Assembly (NCBI GenBank): GCA_021204605.1 | Contig: JAJPZD010000023.1 | Span: 1 to 5,861 of the forward strand | Length of the DNA: 5,861 nt | Origin: Prevotella sp. | GTDB lineage: Bacteria > Bacteroidota > Bacteroidia > Bacteroidales > Bacteroidaceae | Direction: 5' to 3' | Part shown: one piece after another, positions 1 through 5,861 of the stretch | Layout of the letters: every line of letters begins with the position of its first letter | Numbering within the stretch: position 1 is the stretch's first letter | Notes under the pieces: generated by a model | Database searches by the model: none | Told to the model about the DNA's origin: nothing | The model's input: only the letters and a program-made list of their open reading frames with translations | Position numbers and translations under genes: made by a program

Positions 1-13
1 GCAATAAAATTAT

Positions 14-21
14 TATCTTTG
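14..21 (+). promoter_or_regulatory. Bacteroidetes-type -7 promoter element for the AlbA_2/GHKL gene
   Basis: The sequence TATCTTTG matches the Bacteroidetes primary-sigma -7 consensus TAnnTTTG at every fixed position. It ends 28 bases before the ATG of the first gene, so a start of transcription a few bases downstream would leave a leader of roughly 20 bases. The partner -33 element would lie left of the window edge and cannot be checked. No clear Shine-Dalgarno sequence follows, which is normal in this phylum. Confidence 0.6.
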
Positions 22-49
22 TACACTAAGCATATAGTAATACAATGCT

Positions 50-2131
50 ATGAAGTATGATTTAGACGCTATTGCTACACATGTATGCGAGTTGTTAAAA
101 GATAAAGAGTGTGACACTGTAGAATTTAAGTCTGCTCTTGGTGGTTTTCCAAGGTCTTTTTGGGAGACATATTCAGCTTTTGCTAATACTCAAGGTGGAG
201 TGATAATTTTAGGAATAAAAGAATATCATAATGAATTTGAACCGAATAACCTTTCTGATACTGATATAGATAAACTGCTGAAAAATTTCTGGAGTGGTGT
301 GCGAAATAAGAATACAATTAATGTCTGTTTGTTGCAACAGAAAGATGTAGAGGTTGGTTTTATTGGAGAAAGTAAAGTAATTGTATTCCAAATTCCTGCC
401 GCAAGACGTGAAATACGTCCTGTACATTGTACTTTGGATGCTTTTAGTGGTACTTATAGGCGTAATCATGAGGGTGATTATCTTTGTTCTCAAATGGAGG
501 TGAGACGAATGTTTGCTGATGCAGATGTTTTCAGACCAGCAGATGGACGTATTTTGAAGAATTATTCATGGGATGATATTGATATGCCTTCTTTTGAGCA
601 ATACCGTCGCTTGTTTGCTCTTGCCAAACCAAGTCATGCATGGCTTTCGTTATCTAACCAAGATTTAATGCAGAGATTAGGTGGTTATCGTAGAGATAGA
701 GATTCTGGTGAAGAGGGCTTTACTGTTGCGGGGTTGTTGATGTTCGGTAAGTACGATGCTATCCGTGATGAGAGTTGTGTTCCTCGTTTCTTTCCTGATT
801 ATAAAGAAATCCCCTCTGATACAACATCACAACGTTGGATTGACAGAGTATATCCAGATGGTACATGGGAAGCCAACCTTTTTCAATTTTATCGTAGAGT
901 TTTGCCTAAACTGCATGAGGTTATACCCACTCCTTTCAGATTGGAAAATAGTCAAAGGCGAGATGAGACTTTGGCACATGAATCTTTGCGTGAAGCATTT
1001 GCAAACCTTTGTGTTCATGCGGATTATAGTGAAGAGTCCTCCTTATTGATATATCGTTATCCCAATTATATATTGTTCTCTAACCCAGGAACAATGTTGG
1101 TTACTCGTTATCAATTCTATTCTGGTGGTGAGAGTGTTTGCCGCAATAATAATCTTCAAACAATGTTTATGATGCTTGGCTCGGCTGATAAGGCGGGTAG
1201 TGGTGTTGACAAAATTCTCAAAGGGTGGGATGCAAGTGGTTGGACACGTCCTTATATTAGCGAGAGATCACAACCAAACAAGGTTGAATTACTTATGCCT
1301 TTGGAGTCGTTAGTGGATAAACGAATATTACAAGAACTTCAAACATGCTTTGGCAGTAAGCTTAATAATCTGAATAAAGATGAACGAATGGTGCTTGCCC
1401 TGACTCTTACTGAGAATAAGGTGAACAATGAGCGTTTACGATATACATTAGCTTTGCATCCCACAGATATTACCCATATACTTCAACGACTTACAAAACT
1501 TGAGTTACTCAGATCTTACGGTTATGGTAGAGGGATGGTTTATCAACTTAATAAGGTTACTAATGACGAAACCTTGAAAGCTAATAGTGTTAAAACCTTG
1601 AAAGCTGAAGGTGAAACCTTGCAAGGTAATGTTAAAACCTTGCAAGCTAATAGTGTTAAAACCTTGCAAGGTAATGTTAAAACCTTGAAAGCCAAAGGAG
1701 GTATTTTGCAAACAGGTGTTAAAACCTTGAAAGCTAATGTTAAAACCTTGAAAGCTAATGTTAAAACCTTGAAAGCTGATAATAGCGAAAGGTGGAAAGC
1801 TAATAATAGCGAAAGGTGGAAAGCTAATAATAGCGAAAGGTGGAAAGCTGATGGTGAAAGGTGGAAAGCTTCGAAGAAGAATAATAGTTCAATGCCAAAA
1901 CGAATGTCTCGTAAAGATATGACGGAAAAAATAGTATCATTCTGTTCAGAATGGCGTTCAACTGATGAAATTGCAACTTATTTACAACGTAAAAAGAAAT
2001 ACATATTAAATAAGGTTTTACCAAATATGACAAACCTGTTAGAACGTAAATATCCGCAGGTTAAACACCCTGACCAAAAATACCGTAGTAAAAGTGTGGG
2101 AGAAAAATCAACAGATGAAAAAAAACAGTAG
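50..2131 (+). CDS. AlbA_2 (Schlafen-like) / GHKL ATP-binding protein with winged helices and a C-terminal repeat array
   Basis: This is a 693-residue protein of the COG2865-type family, often labelled 'ATP-binding protein' or 'putative transcriptional regulator'. Residues about 20-150 form an AlbA_2/Schlafen-like domain, with the EFK motif at 25-27 and the ANTQGGVIILGI strand-turn at 45-56. A conserved GLLMFGK-like segment is at 228-234. A GHKL-type ATP-binding region follows: an N-box-like E315, N319 and H323 in the segment ending HADYS, then a glycine-rich AGSG at 382-385. Residues about 444-500 look like a winged helix. Residues 506-608 are a 14-unit tandem repeat. Residues about 617-675 form a second winged-helix-like domain ending HPDQKYR, a typical tail in Bacteroidetes members. 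The start at 50 is supported by the promoter spacing and an intact N-terminus. The molecular role is unknown: DNA/RNA binding and regulation are family expectations, and an E20/E25 pair recalls the Schlafen RNase site but proves nothing. The gene is AT-richer than its downstream neighbours and has no obvious partner gene here. Confidence 0.9.
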   Translation: MKYDLDAIATHVCELLKDKECDTVEFKSALGGFPRSFWETYSAFANTQGGVIILGIKEYHNEFEPNNLSDTDIDKLLKNFWSGVRNKNTINVCLLQQKDVEVGFIGESKVIVFQIPAARREIRPVHCTLDAFSGTYRRNHEGDYLCSQMEVRRMFADADVFRPADGRILKNYSWDDIDMPSFEQYRRLFALAKPSHAWLSLSNQDLMQRLGGYRRDRDSGEEGFTVAGLLMFGKYDAIRDESCVPRFFPDYKEIPSDTTSQRWIDRVYPDGTWEANLFQFYRRVLPKLHEVIPTPFRLENSQRRDETLAHESLREAFANLCVHADYSEESSLLIYRYPNYILFSNPGTMLVTRYQFYSGGESVCRNNNLQTMFMMLGSADKAGSGVDKILKGWDASGWTRPYISERSQPNKVELLMPLESLVDKRILQELQTCFGSKLNNLNKDERMVLALTLTENKVNNERLRYTLALHPTDITHILQRLTKLELLRSYGYGRGMVYQLNKVTNDETLKANSVKTLKAEGETLQGNVKTLQANSVKTLQGNVKTLKAKGGILQTGVKTLKANVKTLKANVKTLKADNSERWKANNSERWKANNSERWKADGERWKASKKNNSSMPKRMSRKDMTEKIVSFCSEWRSTDEIATYLQRKKKYILNKVLPNMTNLLERKYPQVKHPDQKYRSKSVGEKSTDEKKQ
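1565..1873 (+). repeat. In-frame tandem repeat array, 14 units of 18, 21 or 24 bp
   Basis: The array spans 309 bases and encodes residues 506-608 of the AlbA_2/GHKL protein. All units are multiples of three, so copy-number changes keep the frame. Units 1-10 (1565-1783) are of the VKTLKAN type; units 11-14 (1784-1873) are of the SERWKANN type, where CC TT G is replaced by GG TG G inside a shared GAAAGC backbone. Unit starts are 1565, 1589, 1613, 1631, 1655, 1676, 1700, 1718, 1739, 1760, 1784, 1808, 1832 and 1853. Units 8 and 9 are identical over 21 bases, and units 11 and 12 over 24 bases. Units 3 and 7 are the most degenerate (6 residues each). The repeats are rich in lysine; V and L four residues apart in a 7-residue period would suit a helix, while the 8-residue units break strict heptads. 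Confidence 0.93.
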
Positions 2132-2147
2132 AATATTAATTTTTTTT
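2118..2147 (+). other. A8/T8 tract pair at the end of the first gene; weak terminator candidate
   Basis: Eight A bases (2118-2125) end the first gene just before its TAG stop, and eight T bases (2140-2147) lie in the 31-base gap before the acetyltransferase. They could pair as an all-A:T stem with a 14-base loop, but there is no G:C stem, so this is a poor intrinsic terminator at best. The gap from 2132 to 2162 shows no TAnnTTTG promoter. It therefore stays open whether the downstream operon is read through from the first gene or has a promoter I do not recognise. Confidence 0.3.
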
Positions 2148-2162
2148 ACACTATAGAGAAAT

Positions 2163-2732
2163 ATGAGCATTGAAGAATTTAAGGAATACGTAAAGACAGG
2201 GAAGGCTCTTAATACGACAGAGATATATCGCTTCATGGATGATATGAGCGATGAGGCACGGAGAGTAACCCTTCGGTTGAATTCAGCGTTCCATACCTCT
2301 GAAGAGGTCAGGGAATTGCTTTCCGAACTGTTTGGTTATCGTGTGCCTGAGTCTCTGAAAGTCTTTCCGCCTCTCTATTCTGATTTCGGCAAGAACATCA
2401 CGCTCGGTGAAGGAGTGTTCATCAATGCCTGTTGCCACTTTCAGGACCATGGCGGCATTACGATTGGCAACGGTTGCCAAATCGGGCATAATGTGGTATT
2501 TGCAACGCTCAATCACGGATTATCACAGGATGACCGCAGAAACACTTACCCTGCGCCTATTGTCCTGGGCAATAATGTGTGGGTCGGCTCAAATGCCACC
2601 ATCCTTCAGGGCGTAACTATCGGCGACAATGCCGTTGTCGGGGCTGGGGCTGTGGTAACTAAAGATGTGATAGAAAACACCGTCGTAGGCGGTGTTCCTG
2701 CAAAGTTTATTAAATCTATTAAAACAAAATAA
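2163..2732 (+). CDS. Maa/LacA-like sugar O-acetyltransferase (left-handed beta-helix)
   Basis: The 189-residue product belongs to the hexapeptide-repeat acetyltransferases of the maltose/galactoside acetyltransferase group, which move acetyl from acetyl-CoA to a hydroxyl of a sugar or similar acceptor in the cytoplasm. The N-terminal helical 'mac' region is residues about 3-60, with the typical DEARRVTLRLNSAF segment at 30-43 and ELLSELFG at 51-58. The beta-helix follows with FIN at 86-88, D95, the probable catalytic histidine H118 (NHGL, where many relatives have NHP), VWVGSNATI at 139-147 and the usual GGVPAK exit at 176-181. Length is normal for the family and the gene looks intact. The physiological acceptor cannot be read from the sequence; names such as maltose acetyltransferase should be taken as family level only. 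The gene leads a cluster with a flavodoxin 2 bases downstream. There is no clear Shine-Dalgarno sequence. Confidence 0.92.
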   Translation: MSIEEFKEYVKTGKALNTTEIYRFMDDMSDEARRVTLRLNSAFHTSEEVRELLSELFGYRVPESLKVFPPLYSDFGKNITLGEGVFINACCHFQDHGGITIGNGCQIGHNVVFATLNHGLSQDDRRNTYPAPIVLGNNVWVGSNATILQGVTIGDNAVVGAGAVVTKDVIENTVVGGVPAKFIKSIKTK

Positions 2733-2734
2733 TT

Positions 2735-3295
2735 ATGAAAAATCTATTATTTATTCTTATGAGTTTATTCATTTTTCCTTGTCCGTCGAGTGCGCAGAAA
2801 CAAGCACAGTCTGACACAAAAATTCTTGTTGCGTATTTCTCCTGTACTGGAACTACTGAAAATGTGGCGAAAGCCATTGCAGATGCCATTAGCGCACAAC
2901 TCTATCAAATCACTCCTGCCACAGCATACACGTCTGCTGACCTCAATTGGCAGGACTCCAACAGTCGCAGTTCTGTGGAGATGAAAGATGAAAATTCCCG
3001 CCCGGAATTGGCAGGAGAGCCTCTCGACATCAGCAATTATGATACGGTGTTCATCGGCTATCCTATTTGGTGGGACTTGTGCCCTCGTGCCGTCAATACC
3101 TTTATCGAAAAGTATGACTTCTCTGGCAAGACTGTTATACCGTTTGCGACATCTGGTTCAAGTGCCATATCAAATAGCGCGAAACAGCTACAGAAACTCT
3201 ATCCAAATATCAATTGGAAAGAAGGCAAACTTTTGAACGGTGGCGCAAAACAAGCTGCTGAATGGTCTAAACAAATAACTGAAAACATTAAATAA
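2735..3295 (+). CDS. Flavodoxin (Flavodoxin_4 type) with an N-terminal signal peptide
   Basis: The 186-residue product is an FMN-binding flavodoxin, a one- or two-electron carrier. The mature domain starts near residue 28 with the first strand KILVAYFS. The phosphate-binding loop is SCTGTTEN at 36-43; YPIWW at 109-113 and the ATSGSS loop at 138-143 are the other FMN-contact regions typical of this subgroup. Residues 1-20 are a hydrophobic leader, ending in SSAQ, that fits signal peptidase I cleavage after A20, so the protein is probably periplasmic. C16 sits in the leader, but the preceding IFP is not a lipobox, so lipoprotein status is unlikely. No internal ATG could give a complete cytoplasmic form: the next methionine after M9 is M83, beyond the FMN loop. 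The start lies 2 bases after the acetyltransferase stop, which implies co-transcription. The redox partner is not visible in the window. Confidence 0.92.
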   Translation: MKNLLFILMSLFIFPCPSSAQKQAQSDTKILVAYFSCTGTTENVAKAIADAISAQLYQITPATAYTSADLNWQDSNSRSSVEMKDENSRPELAGEPLDISNYDTVFIGYPIWWDLCPRAVNTFIEKYDFSGKTVIPFATSGSSAISNSAKQLQKLYPNINWKEGKLLNGGAKQAAEWSKQITENIK

Positions 3296-3305
3296 AAGAA
3301 ACAGT

Positions 3306-4478
3306 ATGAACAATTTTGATTACCACAGTCCTACCAGACTTGTTTTCGGTAAGGATGTTATTGAGAAACTACCCTCGGCAATCAGTCCGTTGGGTAAGAA
3401 AGTGCTGCTCGCTTACGGAGGCGGAAGCATTAAGAAAATCGGCCTTTATGACAAGGTAAAGGAACTGTTGCAAGGTTTTGAGATTCACGAGTTGAGCGGT
3501 ATCGAACCGAATCCTAAGTACGACCCAAGTGTTCTCGACGGTGTGAGAATTTGCAAGGAGCAGAATATTGATGTGATACTCGCTGTCGGTGGCGGCTCTG
3601 TACTCGACTGCTGCAAGGCGATTGCCGCAGGAGCGAAATATGATGGCGACCCTTGGGACTTGATTTCCTACAAGGTAAAGGCTAAGGACGCCCTGCCCAT
3701 CGTTGACGTTATCACATTGGCTGCTACTGGCAGTGAATACGACTGCGGCGGCGTTATATCACGCACGGAAACTAACGATAAGATTGGGTATCTCGACCCA
3801 CATCTCTGGCCTGTCTGCTCGTTCCTCGATCCGACCTATACGATGACTGTCAACGCAAAGCATACTGCCGCAGGTATAGCTGATGCGATAAACCATGCCA
3901 CTGAGCAGTTCTTCGTTGAGCCTTCCAACACAGTTGCCGATGGTTTTATCCTGACTATTATCAGGACATTGATGAAGTTCGGACCTATAGCGTTGGAAGA
4001 TCCAAACGATTATGAGGCTCGCTCTGAAATAATGCTTGCTTGCACTTTCGGCTGCAACGGATTATTGAACCTCGGCTCTGGAATGTCAGGTTGGCCAATG
4101 CACGGTATCGAGCATGCTCTGTCGGCATATTATGACATCACGCATGGTGAGGGCCTCGCTATAATCATGCCTCGCTGGATGCGCCATATCCTGAACGACC
4201 GCACTCTTGACCGCTTCGTAAAATATGGTGTGAGCGTATTTGGCATCCCTGCCGATATCCCTGCATACGACATCGCAGATCAGACAATCGAGTGTACTTT
4301 TGATTTCTTCAAAAATACAATGAACATGCCGATGACTTTGGGTGAGGTAGGCATCAATGGCAGTCGTCTGCACGAGATAGCCCACCATATCGCAGTGAAC
4401 GAGGGTCTCGATGATCCTAATATCTTCGCTCCTCTCACAGAGGACGATATCTATGCTATCCTTGAGGCTTCACTATAA
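3306..4478 (+). CDS. Iron-containing alcohol dehydrogenase, YqhD/BdhA type (NADPH-dependent aldehyde reductase)
   Basis: The 390-residue product is a group III metal-dependent alcohol dehydrogenase, probably reducing short-chain aldehydes to alcohols with NADPH in the cytoplasm. It resembles E. coli YqhD along its whole length: the MNNF start, YGGGS at 37-41, GIEPNP at 65-70, VGGGSVLD at 94-101, ATGSE at 140-144 and ISR at 151-153. The metal ligands D193, H197, H266 and H280 each lie one residue before the YqhD ligands as I recall them (D194, H198, H267, H281). The small GGGS loop at 38-41 is the site that accommodates the NADPH 2'-phosphate in YqhD, so NADPH preference is likely. Length is normal and no key residue is missing. 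It lies 10 bases after the flavodoxin gene and ends the operon. Physiological substrates are inferred; butanol dehydrogenase or lactaldehyde reductase labels would be equally loose. Confidence 0.94.
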   Translation: MNNFDYHSPTRLVFGKDVIEKLPSAISPLGKKVLLAYGGGSIKKIGLYDKVKELLQGFEIHELSGIEPNPKYDPSVLDGVRICKEQNIDVILAVGGGSVLDCCKAIAAGAKYDGDPWDLISYKVKAKDALPIVDVITLAATGSEYDCGGVISRTETNDKIGYLDPHLWPVCSFLDPTYTMTVNAKHTAAGIADAINHATEQFFVEPSNTVADGFILTIIRTLMKFGPIALEDPNDYEARSEIMLACTFGCNGLLNLGSGMSGWPMHGIEHALSAYYDITHGEGLAIIMPRWMRHILNDRTLDRFVKYGVSVFGIPADIPAYDIADQTIECTFDFFKNTMNMPMTLGEVGINGSRLHEIAHHIAVNEGLDDPNIFAPLTEDDIYAILEASL

Positions 4479-4515
4479 AGCGTGAATACACCTTATATAA
4501 TATAGGACACATATA

Positions 4516-4553
4516 GCAAATCCGGAATTTCTAAATGGGAATTCCGGATTTGT
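4516..4553. terminator. Stem-loop between convergent genes, probable bidirectional terminator
   Basis: Arms at 4517-4531 and 4538-4552 pair over 15 bp with a single G:U pair (4530/4539) and a 6-base loop, TAAATG; the 12-bp part AAATCCGGAATT / AATTCCGGATTT is perfect. A further G:U pair is possible at 4516/4553. It lies 38 bases after the alcohol dehydrogenase stop and only 5 bases beyond the stop of the convergent MATE gene. The T tract after the stem is short on the plus strand (TTTGTTGT) and short on the minus strand too, so efficiency is not certain, but position and stem strength fit a shared terminator. The rest of the 79-base gap holds nothing else I recognise. Confidence 0.75.
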
Positions 4554-4557
4554 TGTC

Positions 4558-5861
4558 TCAAGCGAATTTTCTTTTCACTTTGCGGTAAAGGATAATAAAC
4601 GTTGGAACTAAAAACAGGTCGGCTGCTATCCAGGCTGTCGGGTCTCCGAAACACACGGCGATATATCCGAATGTGGGAACTGCAAAAATACTTACCAATA
4701 TACGGGCAATCATTTCAGATACCCCTGATAGCATAGCCAAATTGGTAAACCCCATACCTTGTATCGAATAGCGCAGGATACACAGCAGTCCCAAAATAGG
4801 GAAAAACATGCAGGCGACATGCAAAAACAATACGGTGTCGTGCAAAATCTCTGTTTCCATCGCACTTACAAATAGCAATGCGAAATATTTTGCACAGGTC
4901 ATCAGTAACGTGAATGTGGCAACGGCATAGATGAACATCAACAGCGCACTGGCTTTCACTCCCTTCCAAATCCTTTCTATTTTGCCCGCACCATAGTTCT
5001 GCCCTACGTAGGTCGCCATGGCAATACCCAAACTCTCGAATGAACATATTATAAGCATCTTGACACGTGTGGCTGACGTGAATGCCGCAACACACGCCGT
5101 TCCTAATGCATTGTTGGAACTCTGCAACATGATACTTCCGATAGCGGTGATGGAAAACTGCAGTCCCATGGGTACACCTATATATAATAATGTCTTAGCC
5201 AACTTGAACTGGAAGCGACGCTCCTTTGCCGTACTCCGCAAAATCTCGAACTTCCTATACATATAAATATAGCACAGCACGGCGGACAGTCCTTGTGAGA
5301 ACACGGTGGCTATGGCTGCTCCTGCAACCCCCATTCCCAACACCACTATGCAGAATATATCCAATACTATGTTCAGTGCCGTGGAGAAAAGCAGAAACCA
5401 GAATGGTGTCTTGCTGTCACCCAATGCCCTGATGATACTGGATAACAAATTATAATAGAATGTACAGGGTATTCCGATGAAGGTGATTAATAAATAAATG
5501 TATGCGCCTTCTAAAATATTCTCTGGCGTACTCATCATCCTAAGAATATCCATACAGAGAATGCCCGTTACAATAGCAATCAACACAGACATCACTGCAG
5601 TAATCTTCAATGCCGTAACAATATAGCTTCGCATTGTACTGTAATCCCTTGCCCCGAATTTCTGTGCTACTGGAATGCCGAAACCACCGCAACACCCGTT
5701 GCAGAAACCCAATATCAGGAAAATTACCGAACTGCTCGCCCCTACGGCTGCCAAGGCGTTAATTCCCAAGAACTTACCCACAATCACGGCATCCACCAAC
5801 GAATATGTCTGCTGCAACAGGTTGCCAAGCCATATCGGTAGGGTGAATTTCAGAATCAGCG
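4558..5861 (-). CDS. MATE-family efflux transporter (5' end beyond the window)
   Basis: The gene encodes a multidrug and toxic compound extrusion antiporter of the inner membrane, expected to use a Na+ or H+ gradient to expel cationic compounds. The visible 433 residues include two homologous MatE halves of about six membrane segments each, joined by a charged cytoplasmic loop (YMYRKFEILRSTAKERR, near 5215-5270). The half-typical loops AQKFGARDY (near 5638-5665) and GQNYGAG (near 4984-5007) are present. A TTG at 5815-5817 is in frame but is not the start: the frame stays open to the edge and adds 14 residues (LILKFTLPIWLGNL), a typical MATE first helix. Probably only one or two dozen N-terminal residues are missing. 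The stop is TGA at 4558-4560 (minus strand). Substrate and coupling ion cannot be assigned. It is convergent with the alcohol dehydrogenase operon, so it is a separate transcription unit whose promoter is outside the window. Confidence 0.94.
   Translation of the reverse strand, partial: LILKFTLPIWLGNLLQQTYSLVDAVIVGKFLGINALAAVGASSSVIFLILGFCNGCCGGFGIPVAQKFGARDYSTMRSYIVTALKITAVMSVLIAIVTGILCMDILRMMSTPENILEGAYIYLLITFIGIPCTFYYNLLSSIIRALGDSKTPFWFLLFSTALNIVLDIFCIVVLGMGVAGAAIATVFSQGLSAVLCYIYMYRKFEILRSTAKERRFQFKLAKTLLYIGVPMGLQFSITAIGSIMLQSSNNALGTACVAAFTSATRVKMLIICSFESLGIAMATYVGQNYGAGKIERIWKGVKASALLMFIYAVATFTLLMTCAKYFALLFVSAMETEILHDTVLFLHVACMFFPILGLLCILRYSIQGMGFTNLAMLSGVSEMIARILVSIFAVPTFGYIAVCFGDPTAWIAADLFLVPTFIILYRKVKRKFA

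Larger units (their letters stand above)
2163..4478 (+). other. Probable three-gene operon: acetyltransferase - flavodoxin - alcohol dehydrogenase
   Basis: The three genes run in the same direction with gaps of 2 and 10 bases, share similar base composition and are followed by a strong stem-loop. That arrangement is what a single transcript predicts. No TAnnTTTG element is visible in the 31 bases before the first of them, and no regulator gene of the AraC or similar type lies in the window, so the control of the operon is not shown. The combined content suggests redox or aldehyde handling, by inference from the families. Confidence 0.7.

Noticed and set aside
1505..1711. Minus-strand frame with phenylalanine/glycine-rich repeats
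   Set aside because: It is the reverse reading of the repeat array and simply mirrors it; no independent start signal or family resemblance.
1565..1873. Repeat array as a CRISPR array or intergenic repeat
   Set aside because: Units are directly adjacent with no unique spacers, keep the reading frame and lie inside a continuous coding region with a conserved domain after them.
50..2131. RecG-like ATP-dependent helicase, a label often given to this family
   Set aside because: No Walker A/GKT or DEAD-type helicase motifs are present; the ATP-binding signals are of the GHKL type.
2780..2800. Cys16 of the flavodoxin leader as a lipoprotein cysteine
   Set aside because: The residues before it (I-F-P) do not fit a lipobox, while SSA at 18-20 fits signal peptidase I.
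4086..4388. Minus-strand open frame of 100 codons inside the alcohol dehydrogenase gene
   Set aside because: It lies wholly inside a well-matched conserved gene and has no recognisable domain.
4496..4501. TATAAT as a promoter in the convergent gap
   Set aside because: It faces no gene on the plus strand, and Bacteroidetes promoters use TAnnTTTG rather than TATAAT; the gap is explained by the terminator.
4715..5095. Second minus-strand frame of 126 codons inside the MATE gene
   Set aside because: Same strand but different frame from a clearly conserved transporter; composition is cysteine- and histidine-rich noise without a domain.
5815..5817. TTG as the start codon of the MATE gene
   Set aside because: The frame remains open to the window edge and the extra 14 residues match a typical MATE first membrane helix.

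Overview
The window looks like chromosomal DNA of a gut-type Bacteroidales bacterium (Bacteroides, Phocaeicola, Prevotella or a relative). The clues are a Bacteroidetes-type promoter element (TAnnTTTG) just before the first gene, the near absence of Shine-Dalgarno sequences, and family choices typical of this order: an AlbA_2/GHKL regulator-like protein, a Flavodoxin_4-type flavodoxin, a Maa-like acetyltransferase, a YqhD/BdhA-type iron alcohol dehydrogenase and a MATE transporter. The genus cannot be fixed from the sequence alone.

Layout. (1) 14-2131, plus strand: a promoter and a 693-residue protein with an N-terminal AlbA_2 (Schlafen-like) domain, a GHKL-type ATP-binding region, a winged helix, a 14-unit array of 6-8 residue repeats and a second, C-terminal winged helix. 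(2) 2163-4478, plus strand: a tightly packed operon of a hexapeptide-repeat sugar O-acetyltransferase, an exported flavodoxin (2-base gap) and an NADPH-type iron alcohol dehydrogenase (10-base gap). (3) 4479-4557: a convergent intergenic gap with a strong 15-bp stem-loop that probably serves both strands as a terminator. (4) 4558-5861, minus strand: a MATE-family multidrug/cation antiporter whose 5' end lies beyond the right edge.

How they may work together. The three-gene operon fits a reductive housekeeping or detoxification module: reduction of reactive aldehydes by the dehydrogenase, an electron-carrier flavoprotein in the cell envelope, and acetylation of a sugar or other small hydroxyl compound. 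This is inferred from families and spacing only. The first gene is AT-richer than the operon and appears to be a separate unit. The MATE gene is transcribed towards the operon and is not part of it.

The most unusual item is the first gene: an in-frame DNA repeat array (1565-1873) with two unit types sits between two winged-helix modules, and its near-identical copies suggest recent expansion and probable length variation between strains. Nothing else points clearly to a new multi-gene system. I saw no tRNA, rRNA, CRISPR array, insertion sequence or attachment site.
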